From NCBI GenBank assembly GCA_022601435.1, contig JAJACQ010000020.1:149535-213534 (forward strand): DNA of 64,000 bases, in the 5' to 3' direction. The notes beneath the pieces are model-generated. The model was not told where the DNA came from and ran no database searches. It saw nothing but the letters and a program-made list of their open reading frames with translations. The stretch is from Chlamydiia bacterium. GTDB taxonomy: Bacteria; Chlamydiota; Chlamydiia; Chlamydiales; 2-12-FULL-49-11. A program made the translations under genes and the position numbers. Shown here piece after piece: positions 51,070-60,170 of the stretch; position 1 is the first letter of the stretch; the number at the start of each line of letters is the position of its first letter.

Positions 51070-51840
51070 TTAACTTTTGATTGTCTTGCGTCTTCTGCGA
51101 CGAACTGCTTTTACGTCTACTTCAGAATCGCCATCTTCACCGCTAAAGTAGTGAATACGTGAGCAATGATCACAGAACACAAGGTTTTCTTGTTTGCGAA
51201 CGAGTACTTCATGTTGAGCAGTTAGCGCGATATGGCAACCTTGGCAGATTCTATTTTCGATAGGAACAAGCACGCGATCTCTTTTATTACGAAGAAGTTT
51301 TTCATAAATCTCTAAAATAGAAGGGTCAGCTTTTTCTGCCAAAACATCTCTTTTAGCCTTAAGCTCGTTTCCTTCTTCATTGATCTTTTGAATTGTTTCG
51401 CGAATTTCAGCCTTTAAAGAAACATTGTTTTTATCAGATATGCTAAGAGTTTCTTTTGTCTTTTCTAGAACTTCTTCTTCGATATTTTTCTGATCAGTTA
51501 AAACAGAGAGCTCATTTTCAAGGCTTGACTTCTCTTTTTCGGTAACGCTGATTTCTTTTGTAAGAGCATTGAACTCATCAATTTTCTTAATAGAAGATTG
51601 GTGGCCTTCAAGTTTTTTAATTGTAGCTGTACTTTCTTCAATTCTTTTTTCTAATTCTTGGCAAGACTCATTCATCTCGGCTAACTCATCTTCTTTATTT
51701 GAAAGCTGATCAATAAGCTCATCATGGATGCTTGCAATCTCAAGGAGCTCGTCTTGACGGGCTTTTTTCATCTGCATAAGGCGAATCATCTTGATGTCAA
51801 GTTCTTGAATTGAAAGGATGTCTTGTAAAGATTCGGGCAT
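51070..51840 (-). CDS. Coiled-coil zinc-ribbon protein, CT398-like
   Basis: 256 residues: a long antiparallel coiled coil (about 5-180) and a C-terminal zinc ribbon with ICQGC and FCDHC cysteine pairs, then an arginine-rich tail (RRRRR). This is the CT398/'C4-type zinc ribbon' family; the C. trachomatis member has been reported to interact with sigma-54 and type III secretion components. That role is taken from the family, not visible here. rnpB lies directly downstream. Confidence 0.87.
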   Translation of the reverse strand: MPESLQDILSIQELDIKMIRLMQMKKARQDELLEIASIHDELIDQLSNKEDELAEMNESCQELEKRIEESTATIKKLEGHQSSIKKIDEFNALTKEISVTEKEKSSLENELSVLTDQKNIEEEVLEKTKETLSISDKNNVSLKAEIRETIQKINEEGNELKAKRDVLAEKADPSILEIYEKLLRNKRDRVLVPIENRICQGCHIALTAQHEVLVRKQENLVFCDHCSRIHYFSGEDGDSEVDVKAVRRRRRKTIKS

Positions 51841-51879
51841 GTTCTGTCTCTTTGATTTAAGTTACATAAAATATGGGTA

Positions 51880-51909
51880 AGTATACTTGATCAGATCAAT
51901 AAGAGTAAA
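51880..51909 (-). promoter_or_regulatory. Candidate promoter of the CT398-like gene with palindrome in the spacer
   Basis: On the minus strand: TTTACT (51904-51909), 18-base spacer, TATACT (51880-51885). The spacer contains TTGATC-A-GATCAA (51887-51899), a palindrome that could be bound by a dimeric regulator. Confidence 0.45.
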
Positions 51910-51940
51910 GAGAATTGTCTTTCTTTTTTTTGGAAAAAAG

Positions 51941-51977
51941 CCTACCCTCATAAAAAAAAGTAAGAGGAGGGGGTAGG
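51941..51977 (+). promoter_or_regulatory. Hairpin covering the glyA ribosome binding site
   Basis: CCTACCCTC (51941-51949) pairs with GGGGGTAGG (51969-51977), nine pairs including one T-G, ending two bases before the glyA ATG at 51980. The right arm includes part of the GGAGGGGG ribosome site (51966-51973), so folding would hinder initiation. Confidence 0.55.
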
Positions 51978-51979
51978 TT

Positions 51980-53449
51980 ATGATAAAAACGATTTTAGAA
52001 AGAGACGATTTACAGACGCTATCAGTGGAGTCAATAGCCTATTTGGCTATCATGGAAATTTTAGAAAAGAAAGATCCTGAGCTTGTTTCATCGTTAAAAA
52101 AAGAGTTAGAAGATCAAAGAAATTCTTTAAAGTTAATCGCCTCAGAAAACTATTCATCAATTGCAGTTCAGATGGCAATGGGCAACTATTTAACAGATAA
52201 ATACGCAGAAGGTCATCCCTTTCATCGCTTTTACGCAGGTTGTGATAATATTGATTCGATTGAATCAAGGGCTTGTGATTTGGCAAAAAAGATCTTTGGG
52301 GCAGAACATGCCTATGTTCAACCTCATTCAGGAGCCGATGCTAATTTGATTGCTTATTGGGCCATATTGATAAAAAGAATTGAAGCGCCATTTGTAGAAC
52401 AATTAGGTAAGAAAAATGTCGCTCAGCTTTCGAATGAAGAGTATGAAGAAGTAAGAAGACTTTTCTCTCAGCAAAAAATGATGGGACTTTCTTTAGATGC
52501 AGGTGGCCATTTAACGCATGGAAGTCGTGTGAATTTTTCATCGAAGATGATGAAAAATATTTCATATGGAGTAGATCCAAAGAGTGGCTTGCTAGACTAT
52601 GCTAAGATTAAAGAGCAGGCGATTAAAGAAAAACCTGCGATTTTAGTGGCTGGTTACTCAGCATATCCTCGTTTGATTGATTTTGAGAAGATGAGAGATA
52701 TTGCAGATAGTTGTGGGGCGACACTCCTTGTCGATATGGCTCATTTTGCAGGACTTGTTGCTGGAAAGCAGCTGAAGGGTAAGTATAATCCGATGCCATA
52801 TGCAGATGTAGTCACATCTACAACTCATAAGACTTTAAGAGGGCCTCGGGGAGGAATCATTTTATGCAAAGAGGAGTTTGCTCCATTTATTGACAAAGGA
52901 TGTCCTTATGCAATAGGAGGGCCGCTTCCTCATATTATGGCAGCAAAATTAGTAGCCTTTACAGAATGTTTGAACCCAGAGTTTGAAACTTATGCCCAAG
53001 ATGTAATTTTAAATGCCAAAACTATGGCAAAAAGATTTGTAGAGCGTGGAGCAATCTTAGTTACAGGTGGTACAGACAATCATTTACTGTCTGTTGATGT
53101 AATGCAAAGTTTTGGTTTGACAGGGCGTCAGGCAGAAAGTTTATTATCAAGATGTAAGATTACTGTGAATAGAAATTCTGTTCCGATGGATAAAAACGGA
53201 GCGTGGTATACATCAGGAATTAGATTAGGAACTCCTGCATTGACAACCAGAGGGTTGAAAAAATCAGAGATGGTTTTAATCGTTGATATAATTTTTGATT
53301 TACTAGCAGCGGCAAAGCCATTAGTGAATTCCGAAGGTGTAAAATCAAAGGCAAAAGTTGATATTGATGAGAAAGTTGTGAATAAAACTATTGAAGCTGT
53401 AGAAACTCTTTTGGAAAAATTTGTTTTATATCCAGAAATTTTGATCTAG
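51980..53449 (+). CDS. glyA: Serine hydroxymethyltransferase (chlamydial long form)
   Basis: PLP enzyme converting serine and tetrahydrofolate to glycine and methylene-THF. SENYSS near the N-terminus, HSGADANLIAY, THGSRVNFSS, VDMAHFAGLVAG and the PLP lysine in TTHKTLRGPRGG (about residue 283). At 489 residues it is longer than E. coli GlyA (417 aa), with the N-terminal extension and an insertion around 135-175 seen in chlamydial proteins. The chlamydial enzyme is reported to racemise alanine as well, which matters since dapF and ald follow. glyA-clpP-dapF is the CT432-CT430 order. Confidence 0.96.
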   Translation: MIKTILERDDLQTLSVESIAYLAIMEILEKKDPELVSSLKKELEDQRNSLKLIASENYSSIAVQMAMGNYLTDKYAEGHPFHRFYAGCDNIDSIESRACDLAKKIFGAEHAYVQPHSGADANLIAYWAILIKRIEAPFVEQLGKKNVAQLSNEEYEEVRRLFSQQKMMGLSLDAGGHLTHGSRVNFSSKMMKNISYGVDPKSGLLDYAKIKEQAIKEKPAILVAGYSAYPRLIDFEKMRDIADSCGATLLVDMAHFAGLVAGKQLKGKYNPMPYADVVTSTTHKTLRGPRGGIILCKEEFAPFIDKGCPYAIGGPLPHIMAAKLVAFTECLNPEFETYAQDVILNAKTMAKRFVERGAILVTGGTDNHLLSVDVMQSFGLTGRQAESLLSRCKITVNRNSVPMDKNGAWYTSGIRLGTPALTTRGLKKSEMVLIVDIIFDLLAAAKPLVNSEGVKSKAKVDIDEKVVNKTIEAVETLLEKFVLYPEILI

Positions 53450-53468
53450 AATTTTCCAGGAAAGCTTC

Positions 53469-53497
53469 TTCCTTTATTTTAAACTATCGGCTATAAT
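53469..53497 (+). promoter_or_regulatory. Candidate promoter of clpP
   Basis: TTCCTT (53469-53474), 17-base spacer, TATAAT (53492-53497), 33 bases before the clpP ATG. Perfect -10, weak -35. Confidence 0.45.
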
Positions 53498-53530
53498 GCG
53501 AATTTAGAGGACGAAATAAAGCGAGGATAT

Positions 53531-54130
53531 ATGAGTCAGCCAAAAGTTGAAGATAAAGAGATGTCTAGCATAGAAGCTAAGATTGATGAAATGTTGATAA
53601 ATGAGCGAAAGATTTTTTTATCCTCACAAGTAGATGAAAAGTCTGCAAAAGACATTATTAGAAAGATTTGGTATCTTGAGCATACAAATCCAGGAAAGCC
53701 GATTTTATTTATCATTAATTCTCCAGGTGGATCAGTAGATGCTGGTTTTGCTATTTGGGATCAAATAAAGATGATCACATCTCCTGTTTATACAATGGTG
53801 ACAGGACTTGCAGCTTCTATGGGATCGATTTTGAGTCTTGTTGCTGGAAAGGGAAAGCGTTTTGCTACAAAGAATTCTCGAATTATGATTCACCAACCAT
53901 TGATTGGTGGGGTTATTCAAGGGCAAGCCACAGATCTAGAAATCCAGGCAAAAGAAATCATTAAGACAAGAGAAGCCTTAATAGATATATATATGTATGA
54001 GACTGGAAAAGAAAGAAAGCAGATAGAAAAAGCTTTGGATAGAGATACTTGGATGTCTGCAGAAGAGGCTTTAGAGTTTGGCTTATTAGATGGTATTGTG
54101 AGTTCTTATAAAGATATTCAAATGTCATAA
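53531..54130 (+). CDS. clpP: ATP-dependent Clp protease proteolytic subunit (ClpP1-like)
   Basis: Barrel-forming serine peptidase working with ClpX/Clp[14 protein letters not shown], nucleophile S96 in [10 protein letters not shown] and H121 in IMIHQP; aspartate expected near 172. 199 residues. Chlamydiae have two ClpP paralogues; position between glyA and dapF corresponds to ClpP1 (CT431). AGGA upstream of the ATG. Confidence 0.96.
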   Translation: MSQPKVEDKEMSSIEAKIDEMLINERKIFLSSQVDEKSAKDIIRKIWYLEHTNPGKPILFIINSPGGSVDAGFAIWDQIKMITSPVYTMVTGLAASMGSILSLVAGKGKRFATKNSRIMIHQPLIGGVIQGQATDLEIQAKEIIKTREALIDIYMYETGKERKQIEKALDRDTWMSAEEALEFGLLDGIVSSYKDIQMS

Positions 54131-54162
54131 TATTTTATATTATACTATATCATCATAGACGT

Positions 54163-54969
54163 ATGGAAAAAATTAAGTTTTTTAAATATCAGGGTGCAGG
54201 AAATGACTTCATTATAATTGAGGACTTTTCTGAGAAGTATTCTTCGATGGGTTCTTGTCTGATTGAGCAGCTCTGTGATAGAAATTTTGGAATAGGGGCA
54301 GATGGTTTAGTTTTAATTGAACCTTCAATTATAGCTCATGTAAAAATGCGATTTTTTAATCGAGATGGCGAAGAAGCAGATTTTTGTGGAAATGCGACTC
54401 GTTGTGTTGTATGGCATTTAAATAGAGATAATATTTCGATTGAAACAAAACAAGGCATAGTTTTAGGAAAAAAAGAGCAAGAGCTTGTGTCTATAAAGAT
54501 GCCGTTTTGTGAAGAGGTTTTATCTCCCATTGCTTTAGAAGGTGATCGTATAGGACATTTATATAATACAGGAGTGCCTCATTTGATTCTTTATGTTAAG
54601 GATTTGAAGACTTCTAGTTTTAATGAAGAAGCAAGAGTATTGAGAAATTCAGATATGTTTCAACCAGAGGGTGTTAATGTCTCATTTATACAAGAGATAG
54701 ATAAAAAAATGAAAATTAGGACTTATGAAAGAGGGGTAGAAGGGGAAACTCTGGCATGTGGAACAGCATGTGCTGCAGTGGCTTTATGGATGAGAGGAAA
54801 TGATAAAAAGAAAAAATCTCAATATACAGTTTATCCAAAATCCCAAAATCCATTACAATTTACATTTGACATTCAAGAAAATATGTGGATGAAAGGGGAT
54901 GCGCAAAATGTGTATGAAGGCATGATTAGTATTCCTAAATTAAGTAAAGTGGCTAGAGTAAAATTGTAA
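54163..54969 (+). CDS. dapF: Diaminopimelate epimerase
   Basis: PLP-independent epimerase making meso-DAP from LL-DAP for peptidoglycan. Both active-site cysteines are present: C75 in DFCGNATRC and C199 in GETLACGTACAA; GAGNDFI at the N-terminus. The first cysteine loop reads GNATRC rather than the common GNGxRC, and the second GTAC rather than GTGA. The chlamydial enzyme is reported to have relaxed specificity and to supply D-glutamate. 268 residues. The ribosome site is weak, and an AT-rich -10-like TATACT lies just upstream. Confidence 0.94.
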   Translation: MEKIKFFKYQGAGNDFIIIEDFSEKYSSMGSCLIEQLCDRNFGIGADGLVLIEPSIIAHVKMRFFNRDGEEADFCGNATRCVVWHLNRDNISIETKQGIVLGKKEQELVSIKMPFCEEVLSPIALEGDRIGHLYNTGVPHLILYVKDLKTSSFNEEARVLRNSDMFQPEGVNVSFIQEIDKKMKIRTYERGVEGETLACGTACAAVALWMRGNDKKKKSQYTVYPKSQNPLQFTFDIQENMWMKGDAQNVYEGMISIPKLSKVARVKL

Positions 54970-54979
54970 AGGGGTAAAT

Positions 54980-56107
54980 GTGGGAAAACAAAAACAGTTA
55001 ATTGGAATTCCAAAAGAGATAAAAGACTTAGAGTTTCGTGTAGGAGCGACACCCACAATGGTGCTAGGGTTTATTGAAGCAGGGCATAGCGTTTTAGTTC
55101 AAAAAAATGCTGGTCATCGAATTGGTTATACCGATGAGATGTATAAAAAAGCAGGAGCAAAAGTTGTGGATACGGCAAAAGAGGTCTATGCTGCTGATTT
55201 AATCATAAAAGTAAAAGAACCTCAAGAATTAGAATTTTCTTTTATGCATGAAGGGCAAGTGCTTTTTTGCTATTTACATTTAGCGCCTGATGCAAAACAG
55301 ACAAGGATGTTGTTAGAAAAAAAAGTTGTAGCAATTGCTTATGAGACCGTTATTGATAATAAGGGAAGGCTTCCTTTATTGACTCCCATGAGTGAAATAG
55401 CTGGACGTGTGTCTATTCAAGCAGGTGCTTATGCCTTGCAGATGGCAAATGGGGGGCGTGGAGTGTTGATAGGGGGTGTTCCTGGAGTTCCTCCTGCAGA
55501 AGTTGTAATTATAGGCGGCGGTGTTGTTGGAACAAACGCAGCTCAAATGGCAATGGGATTAGGTGCCGATGTAACTATTTTAGATAGGAATCTAAATAGA
55601 TTAAGAGAACTAGATATGCATTATGGAGGAAGGATAAAGACTTTATATTCAACGCCTCAGATTATTAAAAAGCTTTTAAAGCATGCAGATCTTGTGATTG
55701 GAGCTGTACTTATTCCTGGGAAAAAGGCCCCTTCATTAGTTAAAGCATCAAGTTTAAAAGAGATGAAGTCTGGATCTGTGTTAGTAGATGTTTCTATTGA
55801 TCAGGGGGGATGTTTTGAGACTTCAAGACCAACAACACATTCAGATCCTACGTATATAGTAGATGATGTTGTTCATTATTGTGTAGCAAATATGCCAGGA
55901 GCTTGTGCAAGAAGTGCTACTCAAGCACTTACAAATGCGACTTTTCCGTATGCAATTAAAATGGCTAATGAAGGATATAGAAAAGCTTTGAAGAATGATC
56001 CGTTGTTTATGAAGGGGTTAAATATTTCTCATGGAAGAGTGACAAATGAACCAGTAGCTAACGATCTCGGTTATGAGTATGTTGACCCAGAGCTTTGTTT
56101 AAAATAA
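54980..56107 (+). CDS. ald: Alanine dehydrogenase
   Basis: NAD-dependent interconversion of L-alanine and pyruvate with ammonia. GIPKEIKDLEFRVGATP N-terminus, active-site K in IIKVKEP and H in YLHLAPD, NAD fold VVIIGGGVVGTNAAQMAMG (about 172-190). 375 residues, full length. The family's usual 'NMPGAVPRTST' reads NMPGACARSAT. Start is GTG 54980 after AAAGGGG; 10 bases from dapF, so probably one transcript. Could draw on host alanine or set the alanine pool for peptidoglycan. Confidence 0.93.
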   Translation: MGKQKQLIGIPKEIKDLEFRVGATPTMVLGFIEAGHSVLVQKNAGHRIGYTDEMYKKAGAKVVDTAKEVYAADLIIKVKEPQELEFSFMHEGQVLFCYLHLAPDAKQTRMLLEKKVVAIAYETVIDNKGRLPLLTPMSEIAGRVSIQAGAYALQMANGGRGVLIGGVPGVPPAEVVIIGGGVVGTNAAQMAMGLGADVTILDRNLNRLRELDMHYGGRIKTLYSTPQIIKKLLKHADLVIGAVLIPGKKAPSLVKASSLKEMKSGSVLVDVSIDQGGCFETSRPTTHSDPTYIVDDVVHYCVANMPGACARSATQALTNATFPYAIKMANEGYRKALKNDPLFMKGLNISHGRVTNEPVANDLGYEYVDPELCLK

Positions 56108-56197
56108 GAGATAGTTTCTTTTATTGACTAATAAATAAGACATTTGCATTAGATAGAATCAATAGAAATAGAATAATAAGATTAAGAAAAATATAGA

Positions 56198-59100
56198 ATG
56201 AAAACAAAATTACTGACTGAAGAATTATTGAAAAGCGCAAAGGTCTTTGTTTCAGAGAAAAAGGTTAAAAATATCATCTTTTCTTCTGGAACATATCAAG
56301 TCGAAGTGGATACAGATAAAGGTATTCAATGGACGTTTTTGCAAATGAACGATCAAGGGGAATTTTTAGATCTTTTCTGCGAATGCGGAGGCTCTAAATC
56401 AGATTGTTGCGTACATCTTGCAGCATCTATTGAAGGTATTTACAGAGGTCATATTAAACCTTTGCATCTGCGGTATGAGAATTGTTTGTGGAAGACGTTA
56501 TTTGAATATTGTGCAAAAAGTTTTGGCTATGAGCAGACAGTCATTAAAAAAAATGAAAAGGGGTATTTTCTCAAGAAGGGAGAAAGAGAGCTTTTCAATA
56601 TTATTCCTAAAAGTGATCGTGCCAAAGATCATTTCAAGATAACGGTTGATGAAAGACAAGAAGAGACTGAGGAAACAAGTATTAAGTTTTCTAATTTAGA
56701 TACAGATGAAATGGACAACTGGAGAGCAGGAAATCCATCTAGTGAGCTTGCTTTTGAGCTTTCCTTTTGGTCTGACTTAGCAAAGTATTTTTTGTTTTTA
56801 GAAGATGATGACAACAAAGCAAATATCGCGCTTGTTGAGCAAGGAGGATTGCCAATCTCTATGAAGGTAGAGATGAAAGATTTTTCAATGGAAGTTGTTT
56901 TAGAAAAAAGTGCTTGGGAAAAGTTACCGTTTGTTTTGAAGGATTATAAAACAAATCTTCCTGTTTATGATTTGTCAAACAAAGAGATTGAAGAGATTAG
57001 ATATGATGAAGATAGTAAGAGCTTTGTTTTAAAAAGCAAATCTTTAGAGGATACAAAAGGTGCAAAAGCAATCTTATTAGAAAATTGGAAGTTCATTCCA
57101 AAGAAAGGCTTTTTTCCTAGGCAAGATGATCCTTTACTTCATGCCGATGTGATAGGGCCTGATAGTATCGAAGCTGTGTTAGATAAGTACGGGGATTCGT
57201 TTGCAGGATGGATAAAAGGATCTAAGGTTTATAAGAATGAAACTGATGTGAAGTTTCACTTGAAATTTGATCAAGAAAAGAATTTTCATATATCAATCTA
57301 TGTTTTTGATAAAGGTGATTTAAAAGCAGACAAAGCAGGGTTATTTGGCAGTTGGGCATATATATCAGGAAAGGGTTTTTATAAATTATCAGGGCAACTT
57401 TTTACTGGTATTGAAAGAGTTATTAAAAATGAGAAAATGGGTGATTTTGTAGATCGCCATAAATCCTTTTTATCAAAATATGATGGCTATACTATTCATC
57501 AAACGAATATTGAATCAAGCGTTAGATATGCTTTTGAAGGAGATACTCTTGTTATTTTAGGAGATGAACTTCATGATGAAGAAAATGGAGTCATTGATTG
57601 TGGTAAATATCTCTATGTTCAAGGACAAGGCTTTTTCATTCAGGGAACAGGGCGTTATGATAAGCATGTCTTTCCAGGGATGAGAATAGAAAAAGATGAA
57701 ATCTCTCAATTTATTACTGTGAATAAAGAAGAGCTAGAAACAGTGCATGGGTTCTTTATTTCGGATGAGGGGTTAGAAAAAACGGGTTTGATGGTTACTT
57801 ATGTTGATGAGTGCATAGAGGTTGAGCCGAGATATTATTTTTCCGAAGAGATGATGAAGCACGACCCAATTGTATATGGGGATTATATCTATTCAAAAGG
57901 GAAAGGTTTTTTAGAAATACCATTATCAAAAAGACTTCCTGAAAAGTATTTAAAAAAGACTCTTATAGAGAAAAATCAGGTGCCATTTTTTTTAAAGCAT
58001 GAGCTTCCTAAAATAAAACCTTATATTCTTCATCTTGATACTCGATTAGTTGTGCCCTCAAAGCTTTCTTTGCGATTGAAATATTTAGAAAAAGTAGAAG
58101 GGACATGGAGAATGCAGTTTACCTTTAATTCTTCATTAGGAGAGGTTAATGCGGTTGATATTTATACAGCCTATATGCATTTTTCACCATTCTTGCTTTC
58201 AGAAGCTGGGATGTTGATTTTAAAAGATGAGCGTTTTCATTGGTTGATGAGGCTTCCAAATGAAAAAGTGAATGTAGAAAAAAATATGATTGAACTTTCA
58301 ACTCTTGATTGGATAAAGCTTACTGTAACAGAAGATGTTTATCTCCCTGCAAGCTCTGAAGATCCTATTCAAGATGCACTTTTGAAGATGCTTAAGAATT
58401 TAAATGCTGATACATATTCAGAAATGCCCTCGATAAAAGGTTTAAAAAGTACATTGAGGCCCTATCAAGAAGTAGGGGTTAAATGGCTTTGGTTCCTTTA
58501 CTCATTTGGTTTACCTGGCGGATTTTTATGCGATGATATGGGTCTTGGTAAAACTCACCAATCAATGGCTTTGTTTGCTGCTTTAATGAATAAGAAGAAA
58601 AAAACAGAGCGCGAGAAGTGTTTAGTGGTTTGCCCAACCTCTGTTATTTATCACTGGGAAGAGCTTTTAGAAAACTTTTTGGATAAGGGAAAGGTCCTTT
58701 TTTATCACGGGCCATTTAGAAATAATAAAGAACTAAAGAAAAAAAGTTATGATATTATTTTAACTACTTATGGAATTGTAAGAAGTGATAAAGAAATTTT
58801 CCAGAAGATGGATTTTGAAATAGCAATTTATGATGAGATTCAAGTAGCAAAAAACCAGAAATCTCAAATACACCAAACTCTTAAAAAAATGAATACCAAG
58901 ATGAATCTTGCTTTAACAGGAACGCCTATAGAAAACAGTTTGAGTGAGCTTAAGTCTTTGTTTGATATTATACTTCCCAAATATCTTCCTGCTGATTCTG
59001 AATTTAGAGAAAAATTTGTCATTCCTATTGAAAAAGATAGAAATATAGAGGCCAATAAATTTCTAGCAGCTTTGATTAAGCCCTTTGTGCTACGCCGTAA

Positions 59101-59866
59101 AAAGCAAGAAGTGTTAGAAGATCTACCTGAAAAAATTGAAGAGATCTCTATCTCAGAGCTGCTTCCTAAGCAGCGAGAACTTTATAATCAAGTCGCAACT
59201 AAATCAAAAGAACTACTTGAAGATGAAGAAGATAAAAGCTTCCATATGCATGTATTTGCGCTTTTGAATAAATTAAAGCAGATCTGTAACCATCCAGCTC
59301 TTTATCATAAAGACGTGGCAAACTTTGATGAGTATAAAAGTGGTAAATGGGAATTGTTTGTTGAATTATTAGAAGAATGCAGGCGCAGTAAACAAAAGGT
59401 GGTTGTCTTCACTCAATATTTAGGAATGATGGATATAATAGAGAAATATCTAACATCAAAAGAGATCAAATTTTCTGCTATTCGTGGTAGCACATCTGAT
59501 AGACGTGAACAAGTAGCAAGGTTCCAAACAGATCCTGAATACGAAGTGTTTGTGGGATCTTTAAATGCTGCCGGTGTCGGTATTGATTTAACAGCTGCAT
59601 CAGTTGTAATTCACTACGACCGATGGTGGAACCCAGCAAGAGAAAATCAAGCTACAGATCGTGTTCACAGAATGGGGCAAAGTAGAGGTGTGAGCGTCTT
59701 TAAGTTCGTAACCAAACACTCCATGGAAGAACATATCCATAACATCATCGAAAGAAAAACTAAGCTTATAGAAAATATTGTCGGCTATGATAGCGAAGAG
59801 GATATGAAGCGTTTAGGAAAGTCCGAGCTCAAAGCTATACTCAAACAAATCCAATCCGACATATGA
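56198..59866 (+). CDS. SWIM-zinc-finger SNF2-family helicase/ATPase
   Basis: 1222 residues. A SWIM zinc motif near the N-terminus (C61, C63, C71, H73), a long central region (80-730) with repeated 'YISGKGFYKL/ YVQGQGFFIQ/ YIYSKGKGFLEI' strand pairs, then a SNF2 motor: CDDMGLGKTHQS (about 778), YDEIQ in place of DEAH/DEAQ, LTGTPIENSLSELKSLF, VVVFTQYLGMMD and DRWWNPARENQATDRVHRMGQ. Such bacterial proteins move on DNA or displace RNA polymerase (RapA-like); chlamydiae carry several. A 110-bp inverted repeat starts at its stop codon. Confidence 0.93.
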   Translation: MKTKLLTEELLKSAKVFVSEKKVKNIIFSSGTYQVEVDTDKGIQWTFLQMNDQGEFLDLFCECGGSKSDCCVHLAASIEGIYRGHIKPLHLRYENCLWKTLFEYCAKSFGYEQTVIKKNEKGYFLKKGERELFNIIPKSDRAKDHFKITVDERQEETEETSIKFSNLDTDEMDNWRAGNPSSELAFELSFWSDLAKYFLFLEDDDNKANIALVEQGGLPISMKVEMKDFSMEVVLEKSAWEKLPFVLKDYKTNLPVYDLSNKEIEEIRYDEDSKSFVLKSKSLEDTKGAKAILLENWKFIPKKGFFPRQDDPLLHADVIGPDSIEAVLDKYGDSFAGWIKGSKVYKNETDVKFHLKFDQEKNFHISIYVFDKGDLKADKAGLFGSWAYISGKGFYKLSGQLFTGIERVIKNEKMGDFVDRHKSFLSKYDGYTIHQTNIESSVRYAFEGDTLVILGDELHDEENGVIDCGKYLYVQGQGFFIQGTGRYDKHVFPGMRIEKDEISQFITVNKEELETVHGFFISDEGLEKTGLMVTYVDECIEVEPRYYFSEEMMKHDPIVYGDYIYSKGKGFLEIPLSKRLPEKYLKKTLIEKNQVPFFLKHELPKIKPYILHLDTRLVVPSKLSLRLKYLEKVEGTWRMQFTFNSSLGEVNAVDIYTAYMHFSPFLLSEAGMLILKDERFHWLMRLPNEKVNVEKNMIELSTLDWIKLTVTEDVYLPASSEDPIQDALLKMLKNLNADTYSEMPSIKGLKSTLRPYQEVGVKWLWFLYSFGLPGGFLCDDMGLGKTHQSMALFAALMNKKKKTEREKCLVVCPTSVIYHWEELLENFLDKGKVLFYHGPFRNNKELKKKSYDIILTTYGIVRSDKEIFQKMDFEIAIYDEIQVAKNQKSQIHQTLKKMNTKMNLALTGTPIENSLSELKSLFDIILPKYLPADSEFREKFVIPIEKDRNIEANKFLAALIKPFVLRRKKQEVLEDLPEKIEEISISELLPKQRELYNQVATKSKELLEDEEDKSFHMHVFALLNKLKQICNHPALYHKDVANFDEYKSGKWELFVELLEECRRSKQKVVVFTQYLGMMDIIEKYLTSKEIKFSAIRGSTSDRREQVARFQTDPEYEVFVGSLNAAGVGIDLTAASVVIHYDRWWNPARENQATDRVHRMGQSRGVSVFKFVTKHSMEEHIHNIIERKTKLIENIVGYDSEEDMKRLGKSELKAILKQIQSDI

Positions 59867-59974
59867 TGGAGTGTTGATTTTGCGATCTTTGTCACTATTT
59901 TGGGCCTCTGAGTACCAACCGTACACTATCGGCCCAAAATAGAACAAATCTCATCCAAAATCCACGACTCCATC
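59865..59974. repeat. 110-bp imperfect inverted repeat downstream of the SNF2 gene
   Basis: Outer GATGGAGT (59865-59872) / ACTCCATC (59967-59974), then GATTTTG (59876-59882) / CAAAATC (59956-59962), TTTGT (59888-59892) / ACAAA (59944-59948), and a perfect 12-base CTATTTTGGGCC (59895-59906) / GGCCCAAAATAG (59931-59942). The 24-base apex holds a further GTAC...GTAC pair. In total 32 pairs before the apex. No T-run follows on either strand. Confidence 0.85.
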
Positions 59975-60170
59975 CAGAATTCTTTTTTGCATTTTTTTTA
60001 AACCGGGCCTCAGAGCAAGAAATCAATTTTTTTAAGTAGATAAAAACTTCCCAACAGACTATGGAAAAAAATTCGCGCTAGATATACACCCCTCCTATCA
60101 AAGAAGAGGTTAGGCTCTTAGTGTTGCTTTTGGTGGCTCTTTGCCAAAAACTTTTTCTCATTACATTAGG
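59975..60170. other. Gene-free stretch
   Basis: AT-rich sequence between the inverted repeat and the serine-rich gene. It contains a second GGGCCTC-like segment near 60005 and a weak hairpin GGC...GCC flanked by TTTT/AAAA near 60130-60150; no gene or RNA is recognised. Confidence 0.4.

Noticed and set aside
51901..51979. Glycine riboswitch ahead of glyA
   Set aside because: The leader is too short and lacks the conserved tandem aptamer elements; only the simple hairpin is supported.
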